From Achromobacter kerstersii (GTDB lineage Bacteria; Pseudomonadota; Gammaproteobacteria; Burkholderiales; Burkholderiaceae_B): 64,000 bases of DNA. The notes beneath the pieces are model-generated. The model ran no database searches and had not been told where the DNA came from. It saw only the letters and a list, made by a program, of their open reading frames with translations. Positions 53,385 to 62,480 of this stretch are shown here, piece by piece. The stretch lies in NCBI RefSeq assembly GCF_902859595.1, contig NZ_CADIJQ010000001.1:248001-312000 (forward strand), in the 5' to 3' direction. The position numbers and the translations under genes are program-made. The stretch's first letter is position 1. The number at the start of each line of letters is the position of its first letter.

Positions 53385-54839
53385 TTAAAGTGGCCGCGCG
53401 TCGGAAGAGGGCTCCCAACCACCGCCCAGCGCTTTGAATGCGGCGACTGCCGCGCGCGCCGCGCCTGTCTGCGCCTGAACGCGATTATCGGAGGCGCGAA
53501 GCAAGCTGTCGTCGGCTTGAAGGACTTCAATAAGGCTCACCACGCCTTTCTCGTACGCCGCAAACGAAGCCGTGCGCGCTCGCGTCAGAGAATCCACCCC
53601 ACGGGCAAGCACGCTGGCTTGGTCCTCGCGTTTGACCAGCGCCGACAGGGCGTTTTCCACGTCCTCGGTCGCATGCAGTACGGCGACCCGATAGGCAGCC
53701 AGCATTTCCGCTTCTTGCCCCTTGGCCAATTCGATCTGTGCGTTGATGCGTCCGAAGTCGAAAAGACGCCAGCGCAAGCCCATGACGCCGGCAGATTGGC
53801 TGGCGCCACTGGTGAACACGTTGCCGCCCGAAAGGGACGTCGCGCTGCCGATCAATCCACTGAGAGAAAACTTGGGGTAGTACTCGGCAATGGCGATACC
53901 GATACGAGCATTCGACGCGGCCAGCCTGCGTTCAGCCACGATCAGGTCAGGCCGGCGTCTTAGCAAATCTCCGGGCGAACCCATGGCGCCGATTTGCGGG
54001 GGCGTGGGAATGCCTGGTGCGGATGCCAACTCCGTGCGATGGGTGCCGGGTACCGCTCCAAGTATTACGTCGAGCGCGTTCATGGCCGCGTTCAACCCGT
54101 CTTCAAGCACCGGCAGGGATGCCTGAACTTGAGCTAAAGCGCCCTCGGCTTGCTGAACTTGAAGCTCCGCCGCCAAGCCCTTGCCGTAAAGCAGCTTGAT
54201 CGTTGAAAGCAATTTTTCCTGCGTTTGCACCTGGCGACGGGCCACGTCAATGCGGGTTTGCAGCCCGCGGATGCTGATGTAGATGTCAGCGGTCTGGGCG
54301 GCGACGGCCAATCGTGTTGCGGTGGCGGCGGCTTCCGAGGCCTGGTATTCGGCCAGCGCCGCTTCTTGTCCACGGCGCAGCCCGCCGAACACATCGATCT
54401 CCCAGCTTGCATTGAGATTTGCCTCATAGGCATTGCCGTAGCGGTCAAAATCCGGCGTGGAGTTCAATACTTGCCCGAGGGGCGTTTCGACTGACTGGTA
54501 GGTTCTGGCAGCCTGGCCACTGACGCCGCCCGAGGGCAGAAGGGCGGCGTTGGCCGCGCCGAGCCCCGCGCGCGCCTGTCTGACGCGGGCCGCCGCTTGC
54601 GCCAAGTCCAGGTTCTGATCCAACGCCAGCTCGACATAGTGCGCCAGCTGGGGATCGCCGAACGCCGTCCACCAAGTGGCAACGTCGGCCCTGGCGTCGG
54701 CGTGCCGCTGGTCCACCGCAGGCTGACCGAGGTACGCGGCAGGCAGGGACGTGTCTGGCCGGACGTAGTCGGGGCCGACAGCACAACCCGCCAAGGTGAT
54801 GGCGGTGGTCAGAATGGCGAGCGAACGAGTAGGAAGCAT
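53385..54839 (-). CDS. RND efflux outer-membrane lipoprotein (OprM/NodT family)
   Basis: 484 residues. Signal with lipobox ITLAGC (Cys19), then the family start VGPDYVRPD and duplicated TolC-like repeats; GDLLRRRPDLIVAERRLAAS is the classical OprM/NodT motif. It forms the outer pore of the tripartite efflux pump and is divergent from the tetR gene, with a shared operator region at 54874-54897. Adaptor and permease genes lie on the other side of tetR. Confidence 0.93.
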   Translation of the reverse strand: MLPTRSLAILTTAITLAGCAVGPDYVRPDTSLPAAYLGQPAVDQRHADARADVATWWTAFGDPQLAHYVELALDQNLDLAQAAARVRQARAGLGAANAALLPSGGVSGQAARTYQSVETPLGQVLNSTPDFDRYGNAYEANLNASWEIDVFGGLRRGQEAALAEYQASEAAATATRLAVAAQTADIYISIRGLQTRIDVARRQVQTQEKLLSTIKLLYGKGLAAELQVQQAEGALAQVQASLPVLEDGLNAAMNALDVILGAVPGTHRTELASAPGIPTPPQIGAMGSPGDLLRRRPDLIVAERRLAASNARIGIAIAEYYPKFSLSGLIGSATSLSGGNVFTSGASQSAGVMGLRWRLFDFGRINAQIELAKGQEAEMLAAYRVAVLHATEDVENALSALVKREDQASVLARGVDSLTRARTASFAAYEKGVVSLIEVLQADDSLLRASDNRVQAQTGAARAAVAAFKALGGGWEPSSDARPL

Positions 54840-54873
54840 GGACTTCTTCTGAGGCAGAAGGAACGAAAGAGAG

Positions 54874-54897
54874 GTGACTATAATACTAAACAGTCAC
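54874..54897. promoter_or_regulatory. TetR operator and promoter overlap (divergent region)
   Basis: GTGACT-N12-AGTCAC inverted repeat. A consensus TATAAT at 54879-54884 falls inside it and would serve the tetR gene (ATG 54937). Its right part ACTAAACAGTCACT resembles the second site ACTAAAATAGTCACT at 55577-55591. Autoregulation plus control of the outer-pore gene is inferred. Confidence 0.65.
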
Positions 54898-54936
54898 TCG
54901 TTGTCGACTTTTTAGCAGGGGGGTAAGCTTCATCCC

Positions 54937-55554
54937 ATGAACAAGACCACCTCTTATCCCGTTTCCGCCCGCGGCCCGGCGGACCATGATGTGCGCGATC
55001 AGATCGTGACGGCGGCCACTGAGCATTTCAGTCTGTACGGGTATGAAAAAACGACCGTATCCGACCTTGCCAAGGCCATTGGCATTTCCAAGGCCTACAT
55101 CTATAAGTTCTTCGTTTCCAAGCAAGCCATTGGCGAGATGATTTGCGCCAACTGCTTGCGCGAAATTGAGGCAGAGGTCAGGGCGGCAGTGGAAGAAGCC
55201 GACCGGCCCCCCGAGAAGCTTCGCCGCATGTTTAAAGCCATTGTGGAGGCGAGCCTGCGGCTGTTTTTCCGGGATCGCAAGCTCTACGAGATTGCAGCGT
55301 CCGCAGCCACCGAGAACTGGCAGTCGGCCGTCGCCTATGAAGACCGCATCCGGAAGCTGCTTCAAGACATCTTGCAGGAAGGGCGCCACTCTGGGGATTT
55401 CGAGCGCAAAACGCCGCTGGACGAAACGTCGACGGCGATCTTCCTGGTCATGCGGCCGTACCTCAATCCGCTGATCTTGCAGCACAGCTTCGACTACACC
55501 GATGAAGCGCCTGCTCAACTGTCCAGCCTGATCCTTCGTAGCCTGTCCCCGTAA
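54937..55554 (+). CDS. TetR-family repressor of the RND pump
   Basis: 205 residues. HTH: TVSDLAKAIGISKAYIYKFF near the N-terminus, then a ligand-binding helix bundle. It sits between the divergent outer-pore gene and the adaptor gene, and a dyad motif is present on both sides, so it is very likely a local repressor of the pump. The inducer cannot be told. Confidence 0.92.
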   Translation: MNKTTSYPVSARGPADHDVRDQIVTAATEHFSLYGYEKTTVSDLAKAIGISKAYIYKFFVSKQAIGEMICANCLREIEAEVRAAVEEADRPPEKLRRMFKAIVEASLRLFFRDRKLYEIAASAATENWQSAVAYEDRIRKLLQDILQEGRHSGDFERKTPLDETSTAIFLVMRPYLNPLILQHSFDYTDEAPAQLSSLILRSLSP

Positions 55555-55574
55555 GAAAAATGCGTTGTGACCGT

Positions 55575-55589
55575 TGACTAAAATAGTCA
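55575..55589 (+). promoter_or_regulatory. TetR operator at the adaptor-permease promoter
   Basis: Perfect palindrome TGACTA-AAA-TAGTCA. It contains the -35 hexamer TTGACT (55574-55579), with a -10-like CAAAAT 17 nt later (55597-55602). Binding would block RNA polymerase. It starts 21 bp after the tetR stop. Confidence 0.75.
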
Positions 55590-55635
55590 CTAGAACCAAA
55601 ATGGGAGCCCTGTTCATTTCGTCGATGGGACTCCC

Positions 55636-56745
55636 ATGCTCCGGCGCCTTTCTATTTCCACCGCCATCTGCTCGTTGCCGCTTGTGCTGGCCGCGTGCGG
55701 TGACACCTCTCAAACCGATCCGCGCACGGAAGCGCCGTTAGTACGGGTAGCCGTCGTTCAAGGGGCGGGGGCTGTGGAGCGCTCGTTCACGGGGGCCGTG
55801 GCGGCCCGGGTGCAAAGTGATTTGGGGTTTCGTGTTTCGGGCAAGGTGCTCGAACGGCTGGTCGACACGGGTCAAACCGTCAAACGGGGTCAGCCGCTGA
55901 TGCGCATCGACCCTGTCGACTTGAAACTGGCCGCGCAAGCGCAGCAAGAAGCCGTGACGGCGGCGCGGGCGCGCGCGCAGCAAACTGCACAGGACGAACT
56001 TCGTTATCGCGATCTGCGGGGAACGGGCGCCATATCGGCATCGGCCTACGACCAGATCAAAGCCGCGTCCGATTCCGCCAGCGCTCAGCTCAAAGTGGCG
56101 CAGGCGCAGGCAGAAGTCGCCCGCAACGCGATGCGGTACACGGAGCTGTTGGCCGATGCGGACGGCGTCATCATCGACACGCTGGCTGAACCTGGCCAGG
56201 TGGTCAGTACCGGGCAGGTGGTGGTTCGCTTGGCGCATGCAGGCAGCCGCGAAGCCATTGTCCAGTTGCCGGAAACCCTGCGCCCCGAAGTGGGCTCCAC
56301 CGGCCAAGCGACGCTTTTTGGCAAGGAGGGGGTGACGGCGCCGACGACGCTTCGGCAACTTTCTGACGCCGCAGACCGCCTGACCCGCACGTTCGAAGCC
56401 CGATATGTGCTCGAAGGGGCACTCGCCAACGCCCCGTTGGGAACGACCGTCACGATCCAGATCTCGAATGGCGCTTCCTCGGCGCTTAGCGCCGTGCAGG
56501 TGCCCATGGGTTCCTTGTTCGATGCGGGCGCCAGCCCGGGGGTGTGGGTCATCAAAGGCGAGCCAGCCAAAGTCACCTGGCAGCCGGTCACGGTTCAACG
56601 GCTGGAGGACGATAGCGCCCGGGTGACCGGGGAGCTCAAGCCGGGAGACAAGATCGTCGCGCTTGGCGCCCATCTGTTGCGCGAAGGCGAATTGGTGCGG
56701 GTCGGGGGCCAGGCCACTGCCGCCGCCGCGGGAGCGCGTCCGTGA
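55636..56745 (+). CDS. RND efflux periplasmic adaptor lipoprotein (HlyD/AcrA family)
   Basis: 369 residues. The signal has lipobox VLAAC (Cys21). The membrane-fusion domains are clear: SDLGFRVSGKVLERLVDTGQ (lipoyl half), a coiled-coil arm with QAQQEAVTAARARAQQTAQD, and the second lipoyl half DGVIIDTLAEPGQVVSTGQ. It bridges the permease and the outer pore. It shares 4 bp with the permease gene, which is typical translational coupling. Reading starts at the ATG at 55636, downstream of the operator. Confidence 0.94.
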   Translation: MLRRLSISTAICSLPLVLAACGDTSQTDPRTEAPLVRVAVVQGAGAVERSFTGAVAARVQSDLGFRVSGKVLERLVDTGQTVKRGQPLMRIDPVDLKLAAQAQQEAVTAARARAQQTAQDELRYRDLRGTGAISASAYDQIKAASDSASAQLKVAQAQAEVARNAMRYTELLADADGVIIDTLAEPGQVVSTGQVVVRLAHAGSREAIVQLPETLRPEVGSTGQATLFGKEGVTAPTTLRQLSDAADRLTRTFEARYVLEGALANAPLGTTVTIQISNGASSALSAVQVPMGSLFDAGASPGVWVIKGEPAKVTWQPVTVQRLEDDSARVTGELKPGDKIVALGAHLLREGELVRVGGQATAAAAGARP

Positions 56746-59700
56746 GCGAAGGCCGTTTCAACTTATCCGCGCTCGCCGTACGTGAACGCTCTGTCACCCT
56801 GTTTCTGATTTGCCTGATCTCGCTGGCGGGGCTCATTTCTTTCTTCAAGCTGGGCCGTGCCGAAGACCCTGCGTTTACGGTCAAGGTGATGACCATCGTC
56901 ACGGCCTGGCCGGGCGCCACCGCGCAAGAAATGCAGGATCAAGTCGCCGAGAAGATCGAAAAGCGCATGCAGGAATTGCGCTGGTATGAGCGCACCGAAA
57001 CCTATACCCGACCTGGGCTGGCGTTCACGACGCTAACCCTGCTTGACAGCACGCCGCCATCGGAAGTGCCGGAGCAGTTCTATCAGGCCCGCAAGAAGGT
57101 AGGGGACGAGGCCGCCAGCCTACCCCCAGGCGTGATCGGCCCCATGGTCAACGATGAATATGCCGACGTCACGTTTGCGCTGTTTGCGCTCAAGGCCAAG
57201 GGCGAGCCGCAACGCATGTTGGTACGCGAGGCCGAGACGATGCGCCAGCGGCTGCTGCACGTGGCCGGTGTGAAGAAAGTCAACATCATTGGCGAGCAGG
57301 CCGAACGCATCTATGTCGAGTTCTCGCATGAGCGGCTGGCCACGCTGGGCCTCAGTCCGCAAGATGTGTTTGCTGCGCTCAATAGCCAGAATGCCTTGAC
57401 GCCCGCGGGCTCGGTGGAAACCAAAGGCCCGCAGATATTCATTCGGCTTGATGGCGCCTTCGACGAGCTGCAGAAGATCCGCGATACGCCGGTGATGGCC
57501 AATGGCCGCACGCTGAAACTGTCGGATATCGCTAACGTCGAACGCGGATATGAAGACCCGTCGACGTTCATGATTCGCAACGGCGGTGAACCCGCCTTGC
57601 TGTTGGGCATTGTCATGCGCGACGGTTGGAACGGATTAGATCTGGGCAAGGCGCTTGACCGCGAGGTAGGCGCCATCAATGCCGAAATGCCGTTGGGAAT
57701 GAGCCTCTCGAAGGTGACAGACCAAGCCGTGAACATCAGTTCGGCGGTCGACGAATTCATGATCAAGTTCTTCGCCGCGCTGCTCGTGGTGATGCTGGTG
57801 TGCTTTGTCAGCATGGGGTGGCGCGTCGGGATCGTCGTCGCGGCCGCCGTGCCGCTGACGCTGGCGGTCGTCTTCATTGTGATGGCGGCAACGGGCAAGA
57901 ATTTTGACCGCATTACGTTGGGCTCACTGATCCTGGCGCTTGGGTTGCTCGTGGACGACGCCATCATCGCCATTGAAATGATGGTCGTGAAAATGGAAGA
58001 GGGCTTCAGCCGTCTGGCGGCCTCGGCCTATGCGTGGAGCCATACCGCGGCGCCCATGCTGTCTGGCACGCTGGTCACTGCCGTGGGCTTCATGCCCAAT
58101 GGTTTTGCGCCGTCTACCGCCGGGGAATACACCAGCAATATGTTCTGGATCGTCGGCATTGCGCTGATCGCATCCTGGGTGGTCGCGGTGGTGTTCACGC
58201 CGTACTTGGGGGTCAAGCTGCTGCCCGAGATGAAAAAAGTGCAGGGCGGTCACGATGCGCTCTACAACACGCCGCGATACAACCGCTTTCGTCGGGTGCT
58301 TGCGCGCGTCATCGCCCGCAAGTGGCTGGTCGCCGGGGCGGTGGTTGGCCTTTTCGTTTTATCGGTGCTTGGCATGGGCGTGGTGAAGAAGCAGTTCTTC
58401 CCGATTTCTGACCGCCCCGAAGTGCTGGTCGAAGTGCAGATGCCCTATGGCACATCCATCGCTCAGACCAGTGCCGCGACCGCCAAGGTGGAAGCGTGGC
58501 TGGCCCAACAGGAAGAATCGAAAATCGTCACGGCCTACGTCGGCCAGGGGGCGCCGCGTTTCTATCTGGCCATGGGGCCGGAGCTGCCGGATCCCTCGTT
58601 CGCCAAGATCGTGATCCGTACAGATAACCAAGACGCGCGGGACGCATTGAAGATGCGCTTGCGCCAGGCCATAGCGGGGGGGCTCGCATCCGAGGCCCGA
58701 GTGCGTGTCACTCAACTCGTATTCGGTCCATATTCGCCATTCCCGGTGGCCTATCGGGTTACCGGTCATGACGTCAATACGCTGCGTGGCATTGCGGCTG
58801 ACGTGCAGCAGGTGTTGGCGGCCAGCCCGATGATGCGTACCGTGAACGCTGATTGGGGCACGCGCACCCCAACCATGCACTTCACCTTGCAGCAAGACCG
58901 TTTGCAGGCGTTGGGCCTGACGTCCAGCGCGGTGGCGCAGCAGCTGCAATTCTTGCTAAGCGGGGTGACGGTCACCGCGGTTCGTGAGGACATCCGCTCG
59001 GTGCAGGTGGTGGCTCGCGCTGCCGGCGGCATCCGGCTTGACCCGGCCAAGATTGCGGACTTCACCTTGGCGGGCGCCAATGGGCAGCGCATCCCGCTGT
59101 CGCAAGTGGGCGTGGTGGATGTGCGCATGGAAGAACCGATCATGCGACGCCGCGATCGCACGCCTACGATCACCGTGCGCGGCGATATTGCCGATGGCCT
59201 GCAACCGCCGGATGTGTCCGCCGCCATCACCCAGCAGCTACAGCCCATCATGGACAAACTGCCAAGCGGCTACCGCATTGATCAGGCCGGGTCGATTGAA
59301 GAGTCAGGCAAAGCGACCAAAGCCATGCTGCCGCTATTTCCCATCATGCTTGCGATCACCCTGATCATCATCATCTTTCAGGTGCGGTCGATCTCGGCAA
59401 TGGTCATGGTGTTTCTGACCAGCCCGCTTGGCTTGATTGGCGTGGTGCCAACGTTGATTCTCTTCCAGCAGCCCTTCGGCATCAACGCGCTGGTCGGCTT
59501 GGTGGCTCTGTCAGGCATTCTGATGCGCAACACCTTGATCCTGATTGGACAGATCCACCACAACGAGCAAGAGGGCCTGGACCCGTTCCATGCGGTCGTC
59601 GAAGCAACGGTGCAGCGAGCGCGCCCGGTTGTCTTGACGGCGCTGGCGGCTATTCTGGCTTTTATTCCGCTGACCCATTCCGTCTTCTGGGGAACGCTGG

Positions 59701-59795
59701 CTTACACGCTGATTGGCGGCACGCTGGCGGGAACCGTTCTGACGTTGGTATTCCTGCCAGCCATGTACTCCATCTGGTTCAAGATCCAACGCTAG
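56742..59795 (+). CDS. RND efflux permease (AcrB/MexK-like)
   Basis: 1017 residues; the GTG start overlaps the adaptor stop by 4 bp. The family architecture of 12 membrane helices and two large periplasmic loops is present. The proton-relay motif LVDDAIIAIE is in the TM4 area, and the second half carries the TM10-TM11 pattern ALVGLVALSGILMRNTLILI. It exports substrates by proton motive force in a tripartite complex with the preceding adaptor and the divergent outer pore. Drug specificity cannot be read from the sequence. Confidence 0.96.
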   Translation: MSEGRFNLSALAVRERSVTLFLICLISLAGLISFFKLGRAEDPAFTVKVMTIVTAWPGATAQEMQDQVAEKIEKRMQELRWYERTETYTRPGLAFTTLTLLDSTPPSEVPEQFYQARKKVGDEAASLPPGVIGPMVNDEYADVTFALFALKAKGEPQRMLVREAETMRQRLLHVAGVKKVNIIGEQAERIYVEFSHERLATLGLSPQDVFAALNSQNALTPAGSVETKGPQIFIRLDGAFDELQKIRDTPVMANGRTLKLSDIANVERGYEDPSTFMIRNGGEPALLLGIVMRDGWNGLDLGKALDREVGAINAEMPLGMSLSKVTDQAVNISSAVDEFMIKFFAALLVVMLVCFVSMGWRVGIVVAAAVPLTLAVVFIVMAATGKNFDRITLGSLILALGLLVDDAIIAIEMMVVKMEEGFSRLAASAYAWSHTAAPMLSGTLVTAVGFMPNGFAPSTAGEYTSNMFWIVGIALIASWVVAVVFTPYLGVKLLPEMKKVQGGHDALYNTPRYNRFRRVLARVIARKWLVAGAVVGLFVLSVLGMGVVKKQFFPISDRPEVLVEVQMPYGTSIAQTSAATAKVEAWLAQQEESKIVTAYVGQGAPRFYLAMGPELPDPSFAKIVIRTDNQDARDALKMRLRQAIAGGLASEARVRVTQLVFGPYSPFPVAYRVTGHDVNTLRGIAADVQQVLAASPMMRTVNADWGTRTPTMHFTLQQDRLQALGLTSSAVAQQLQFLLSGVTVTAVREDIRSVQVVARAAGGIRLDPAKIADFTLAGANGQRIPLSQVGVVDVRMEEPIMRRRDRTPTITVRGDIADGLQPPDVSAAITQQLQPIMDKLPSGYRIDQAGSIEESGKATKAMLPLFPIMLAITLIIIIFQVRSISAMVMVFLTSPLGLIGVVPTLILFQQPFGINALVGLVALSGILMRNTLILIGQIHHNEQEGLDPFHAVVEATVQRARPVVLTALAAILAFIPLTHSVFWGTLAYTLIGGTLAGTVLTLVFLPAMYSIWFKIQR

Positions 59796-59808
59796 CCGCC
59801 CGCTGGCC

Positions 59809-60201
59809 CTATTTCATGTACTTGAACTCGGGCAGCGCCTTCAGCGTGTCCTTGGTTGCCTCCGGCAGCACCAACTGATCGTCGGCAACCTGCATTTGTG
59901 CCAAGGGCACCGTCACAAGGTGATTACCCACGCCGAGTATGCCGCCGACCGACAGGACGGCGTACGGCACCCAATCCGGAGGCCCCAGGATCAGGTCATC
60001 GACGGTGCCGATCTTTTCCTTCTTGCTGTTGTAGACGGTGGAGCCGCTCATCTTCGATGCGCGGTATCCCGCGTCCACCTTCGCAACATCCACGCGGACT
60101 TCGGTTACCGACTGCGGCGCGCCCTGCGCCAAAGCGGCCGGCACGTTTGAAAAGACGCCCAGCAGGACGGCCAAGCCTAACAATGCAGTTTTTTCGCTCA
60201 T
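59809..60201 (-). CDS. PRC-barrel domain periplasmic protein
   Basis: 130 residues from the ATG complement at 60201, with AAGGAG 6 nt upstream. The signal peptide ends near ALAQG. PRC-barrel pattern: MSGSTVYNSKKEKIGTVDDL, then VPYAVLSVGGILGVGN. Such proteins bind other proteins or sense stress, but this one has no partner nearby. It converges on the permease gene with a 13-bp gap. The 294-bp gap to the next gene holds an imperfect CAGTC-type hairpin and no gene. Confidence 0.82.
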   Translation of the reverse strand: MSEKTALLGLAVLLGVFSNVPAALAQGAPQSVTEVRVDVAKVDAGYRASKMSGSTVYNSKKEKIGTVDDLILGPPDWVPYAVLSVGGILGVGNHLVTVPLAQMQVADDQLVLPEATKDTLKALPEFKYMK

Positions 60202-60495
60202 CGCGGATCTCCTTTGGAATGTTGCCTTCGGCACTTTGTATTGCGCGCGGCAGTCGTCCTCCGCGTAACGGAAGGACGATGACTGCAGAGTGGGCCAGAG
60301 GGGGTTCCCCAGCGGGGGCCGTGGCTGTGGCTCTGCTCAGCAAGCCTTATGCCTAAGGGCAGCGCATTCCGCTCGTAAGTGCGGCGTGGCGGCCACACCT
60401 TCCAAAACGATGCTGTTTCCGTGCGGATCGTGACAAAATGCAAGGCACGTGCAACCCGGCGGTACCGGTGAATGCCGTATTGATCAGGCCCTGAA

Positions 60496-62181
60496 ATGCC
60501 CGTTACCGGTGATCCGTATGTAACCCCACCCCCTGGCGATCGCGCGGACGGCGCGCAATGTGAACCTGACGGCTCGCTAGCCCGGTTGGCGCGCTTGGCC
60601 CGGCGGCTGTTTAGTGTGGACATGGCCATCCTTGCGTGCACCGATGCAGATGCTGCATGGCAGGCGGTGGACGGCACGCCGCCCGCGGACTCCCAACCCT
60701 GGTCCATCGAATGCCCGGTGCGCGCCGCCGATGGGCGCCTGCTTGGCGGTTTGCGGCTGCTGCACGGGCAAGCGCGCGACGTCACGGATGAAGACAGCCA
60801 GGCCTTGAAAGACCTGGCTGGCTTGGCGGCCACGGCGATCGAACAGCGCCATGCGCTGTCGGGCGAGCGCGAGGGCGAAGACCCCTGGCGCGAAGAGGCC
60901 CGAAAGCTGTCGCTGGCCATCGCGGGCAGTGGCACGGGCGTCTGGGATCGCAATGTGGTGACCGGTGAAATCACCTATTCACCTGGCTGGAAGGCCTTGC
61001 TTGGCTATTCTGAATCGGAGCTGACGACGCGCATCGAAGACGCCTACACCCGCCTGCACCCTGACGACCTGAACTACGTGCGCGCGGTCATGCAGGACCA
61101 TTTCGACGGCAAGACCGACAGCTACGAAGTTGAGCACCGCATCCGTTGCAAAGACGGCAGCTACAAGTGGATTTGCAGCCGCGGCAAGGTGATCAGCCGG
61201 GACAACGCGGGCAAGGCGCTGCGGATGATGGGCACCACCACCGACATCAGCGCGGTGCGCGCCATGTCGGAGCGGCTTAAACAGACGGCCGACCTTGTCG
61301 TCAACCTCACCGACGCCGTACCTGGCCTGGTCTTCCAGTGCCGGCCGGTGCCCGAGGGCGGCTCGTTGTTTTCGTATGTCAGCGCTGGCATCTGGGACAT
61401 GTTCGAACTCACCGCCGACGATGTGCGCGCCAGCACCACCGCGATCGAACAGCGCATCCACCCCGATGACCTGGCCGCCTATCGCGCGTCGTTGCAGAAA
61501 GCAGCCGCTGCGCTAACGCCCTGGCACATGGAGTTCCGCGTTTGCCTGCCGGAGCAGGGCGTGCGGTGGCGGCAGGGCGACGCCAGCCCGCGGCGGGATG
61601 CCGACAGTGGCGTGGTGTGGCACGGATTCGTCACGGATATCACCGACCGCAAGCGCGCTGAACTCGAACTGCGCGAGCTCGCCGCCACGGACGCGCTGAC
61701 GACCTTGCCCAACCGGCGCCATTTCATGTCGCGCATCGCCGCAGAACTCACGCGTATCAAGGGCCACGGCGGCCTGGGGTCGGCGGTGCTGATGTGCGAC
61801 CTGGACCACTTCAAGCACATCAACGACACCTGGGGCCACGCCATCGGCGATGGGGTGCTCCAGCATTTTGCGAATATGCTGCGCGCCCAGTTGCGCGACA
61901 CCGATCTGGTGGGGCGCATCGGCGGCGAGGAGTTCGCCGTTGTGCTGCCCGATACCGACATCGAACACGCACACCTGTTCGCCCGAAACGTGCAGCGCCA
62001 GATCGCCGATACGCCGTACTCATCGGGCGGGCGGCACATACCGCTGACGGTCAGCATCGGCATTTCCGCGCTGCATACGAAGGACGAGGATGCAGAGCTG
62101 GCGCTCAGCCGCAGTGACCGCGCGCTGTATTACGCCAAGCAACGGGGACGCAATCGGATTGAATCGGTGTCTTATCGATAG
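60496..62181 (+). CDS. Diguanylate cyclase with GAF and PAS domains
   Basis: 561 residues. GAF-like domain about 20-125, PAS domain 130-245 (AIAGSGTGVWDRNVVTGEIT), a second PAS-like region about 255-385, then GGDEF 395-555. The active loop is GGEEF (476-480), and the product-inhibition site RxxD is intact as RDTD at 467-470. Soluble, without membrane segments. It makes c-di-GMP from GTP, which favours biofilm. The family of the giant adhesin is c-di-GMP controlled, but a functional link is only a hypothesis. Confidence 0.94.
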   Translation: MPVTGDPYVTPPPGDRADGAQCEPDGSLARLARLARRLFSVDMAILACTDADAAWQAVDGTPPADSQPWSIECPVRAADGRLLGGLRLLHGQARDVTDEDSQALKDLAGLAATAIEQRHALSGEREGEDPWREEARKLSLAIAGSGTGVWDRNVVTGEITYSPGWKALLGYSESELTTRIEDAYTRLHPDDLNYVRAVMQDHFDGKTDSYEVEHRIRCKDGSYKWICSRGKVISRDNAGKALRMMGTTTDISAVRAMSERLKQTADLVVNLTDAVPGLVFQCRPVPEGGSLFSYVSAGIWDMFELTADDVRASTTAIEQRIHPDDLAAYRASLQKAAAALTPWHMEFRVCLPEQGVRWRQGDASPRRDADSGVVWHGFVTDITDRKRAELELRELAATDALTTLPNRRHFMSRIAAELTRIKGHGGLGSAVLMCDLDHFKHINDTWGHAIGDGVLQHFANMLRAQLRDTDLVGRIGGEEFAVVLPDTDIEHAHLFARNVQRQIADTPYSSGGRHIPLTVSIGISALHTKDEDAELALSRSDRALYYAKQRGRNRIESVSYR

Positions 62182-62344
62182 CACGACCCGGCGGGGCCTG
62201 GTTTTGGGGCAAGGGCGGCTTTTCGAAGACCGGACAACGTTGCTCCCACGCATTCATGGTGAAAGCCCTAAGCCGCGCCCACCGTGACGGCGTGCGCTTG
62301 CAGGATGCTTCAGCGAGGTCGCCACAATAAATGTGAATCGCGGA

Positions 62345-62420
62345 GTCAGACTGCAATATCATTTTGAAATTGCAGTCTGACACGCTATGCGGCGGGCAAT
62401 TCCAAATTGCAGTCTGACAC
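62345..62420 (+). repeat. Dispersed palindrome family, hairpin plus extra arm (copy F)
   Basis: A perfect 13-bp stem (62345-62357 and 62369-62381) has an 11-nt loop. A third arm ATTGCAGTCTGACAC follows at 62406-62420. It occupies the 299-bp gap between the diguanylate cyclase and mltF. The rest of that gap shows nothing clear. Confidence 0.87.
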
Positions 62421-62480
62421 TGCTATTCAGTGGGTTTGCTTGACGAGATAGCTTCATCGTTCCCACGCTTCGGAGGCGCC

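Noticed and set aside
60202..60495. A small gene between the PRC-barrel and diguanylate cyclase genes
   Set aside because: Open frames exist, but they lack RBS and typical codon use; only an imperfect hairpin (about 60251-60288) is visible.
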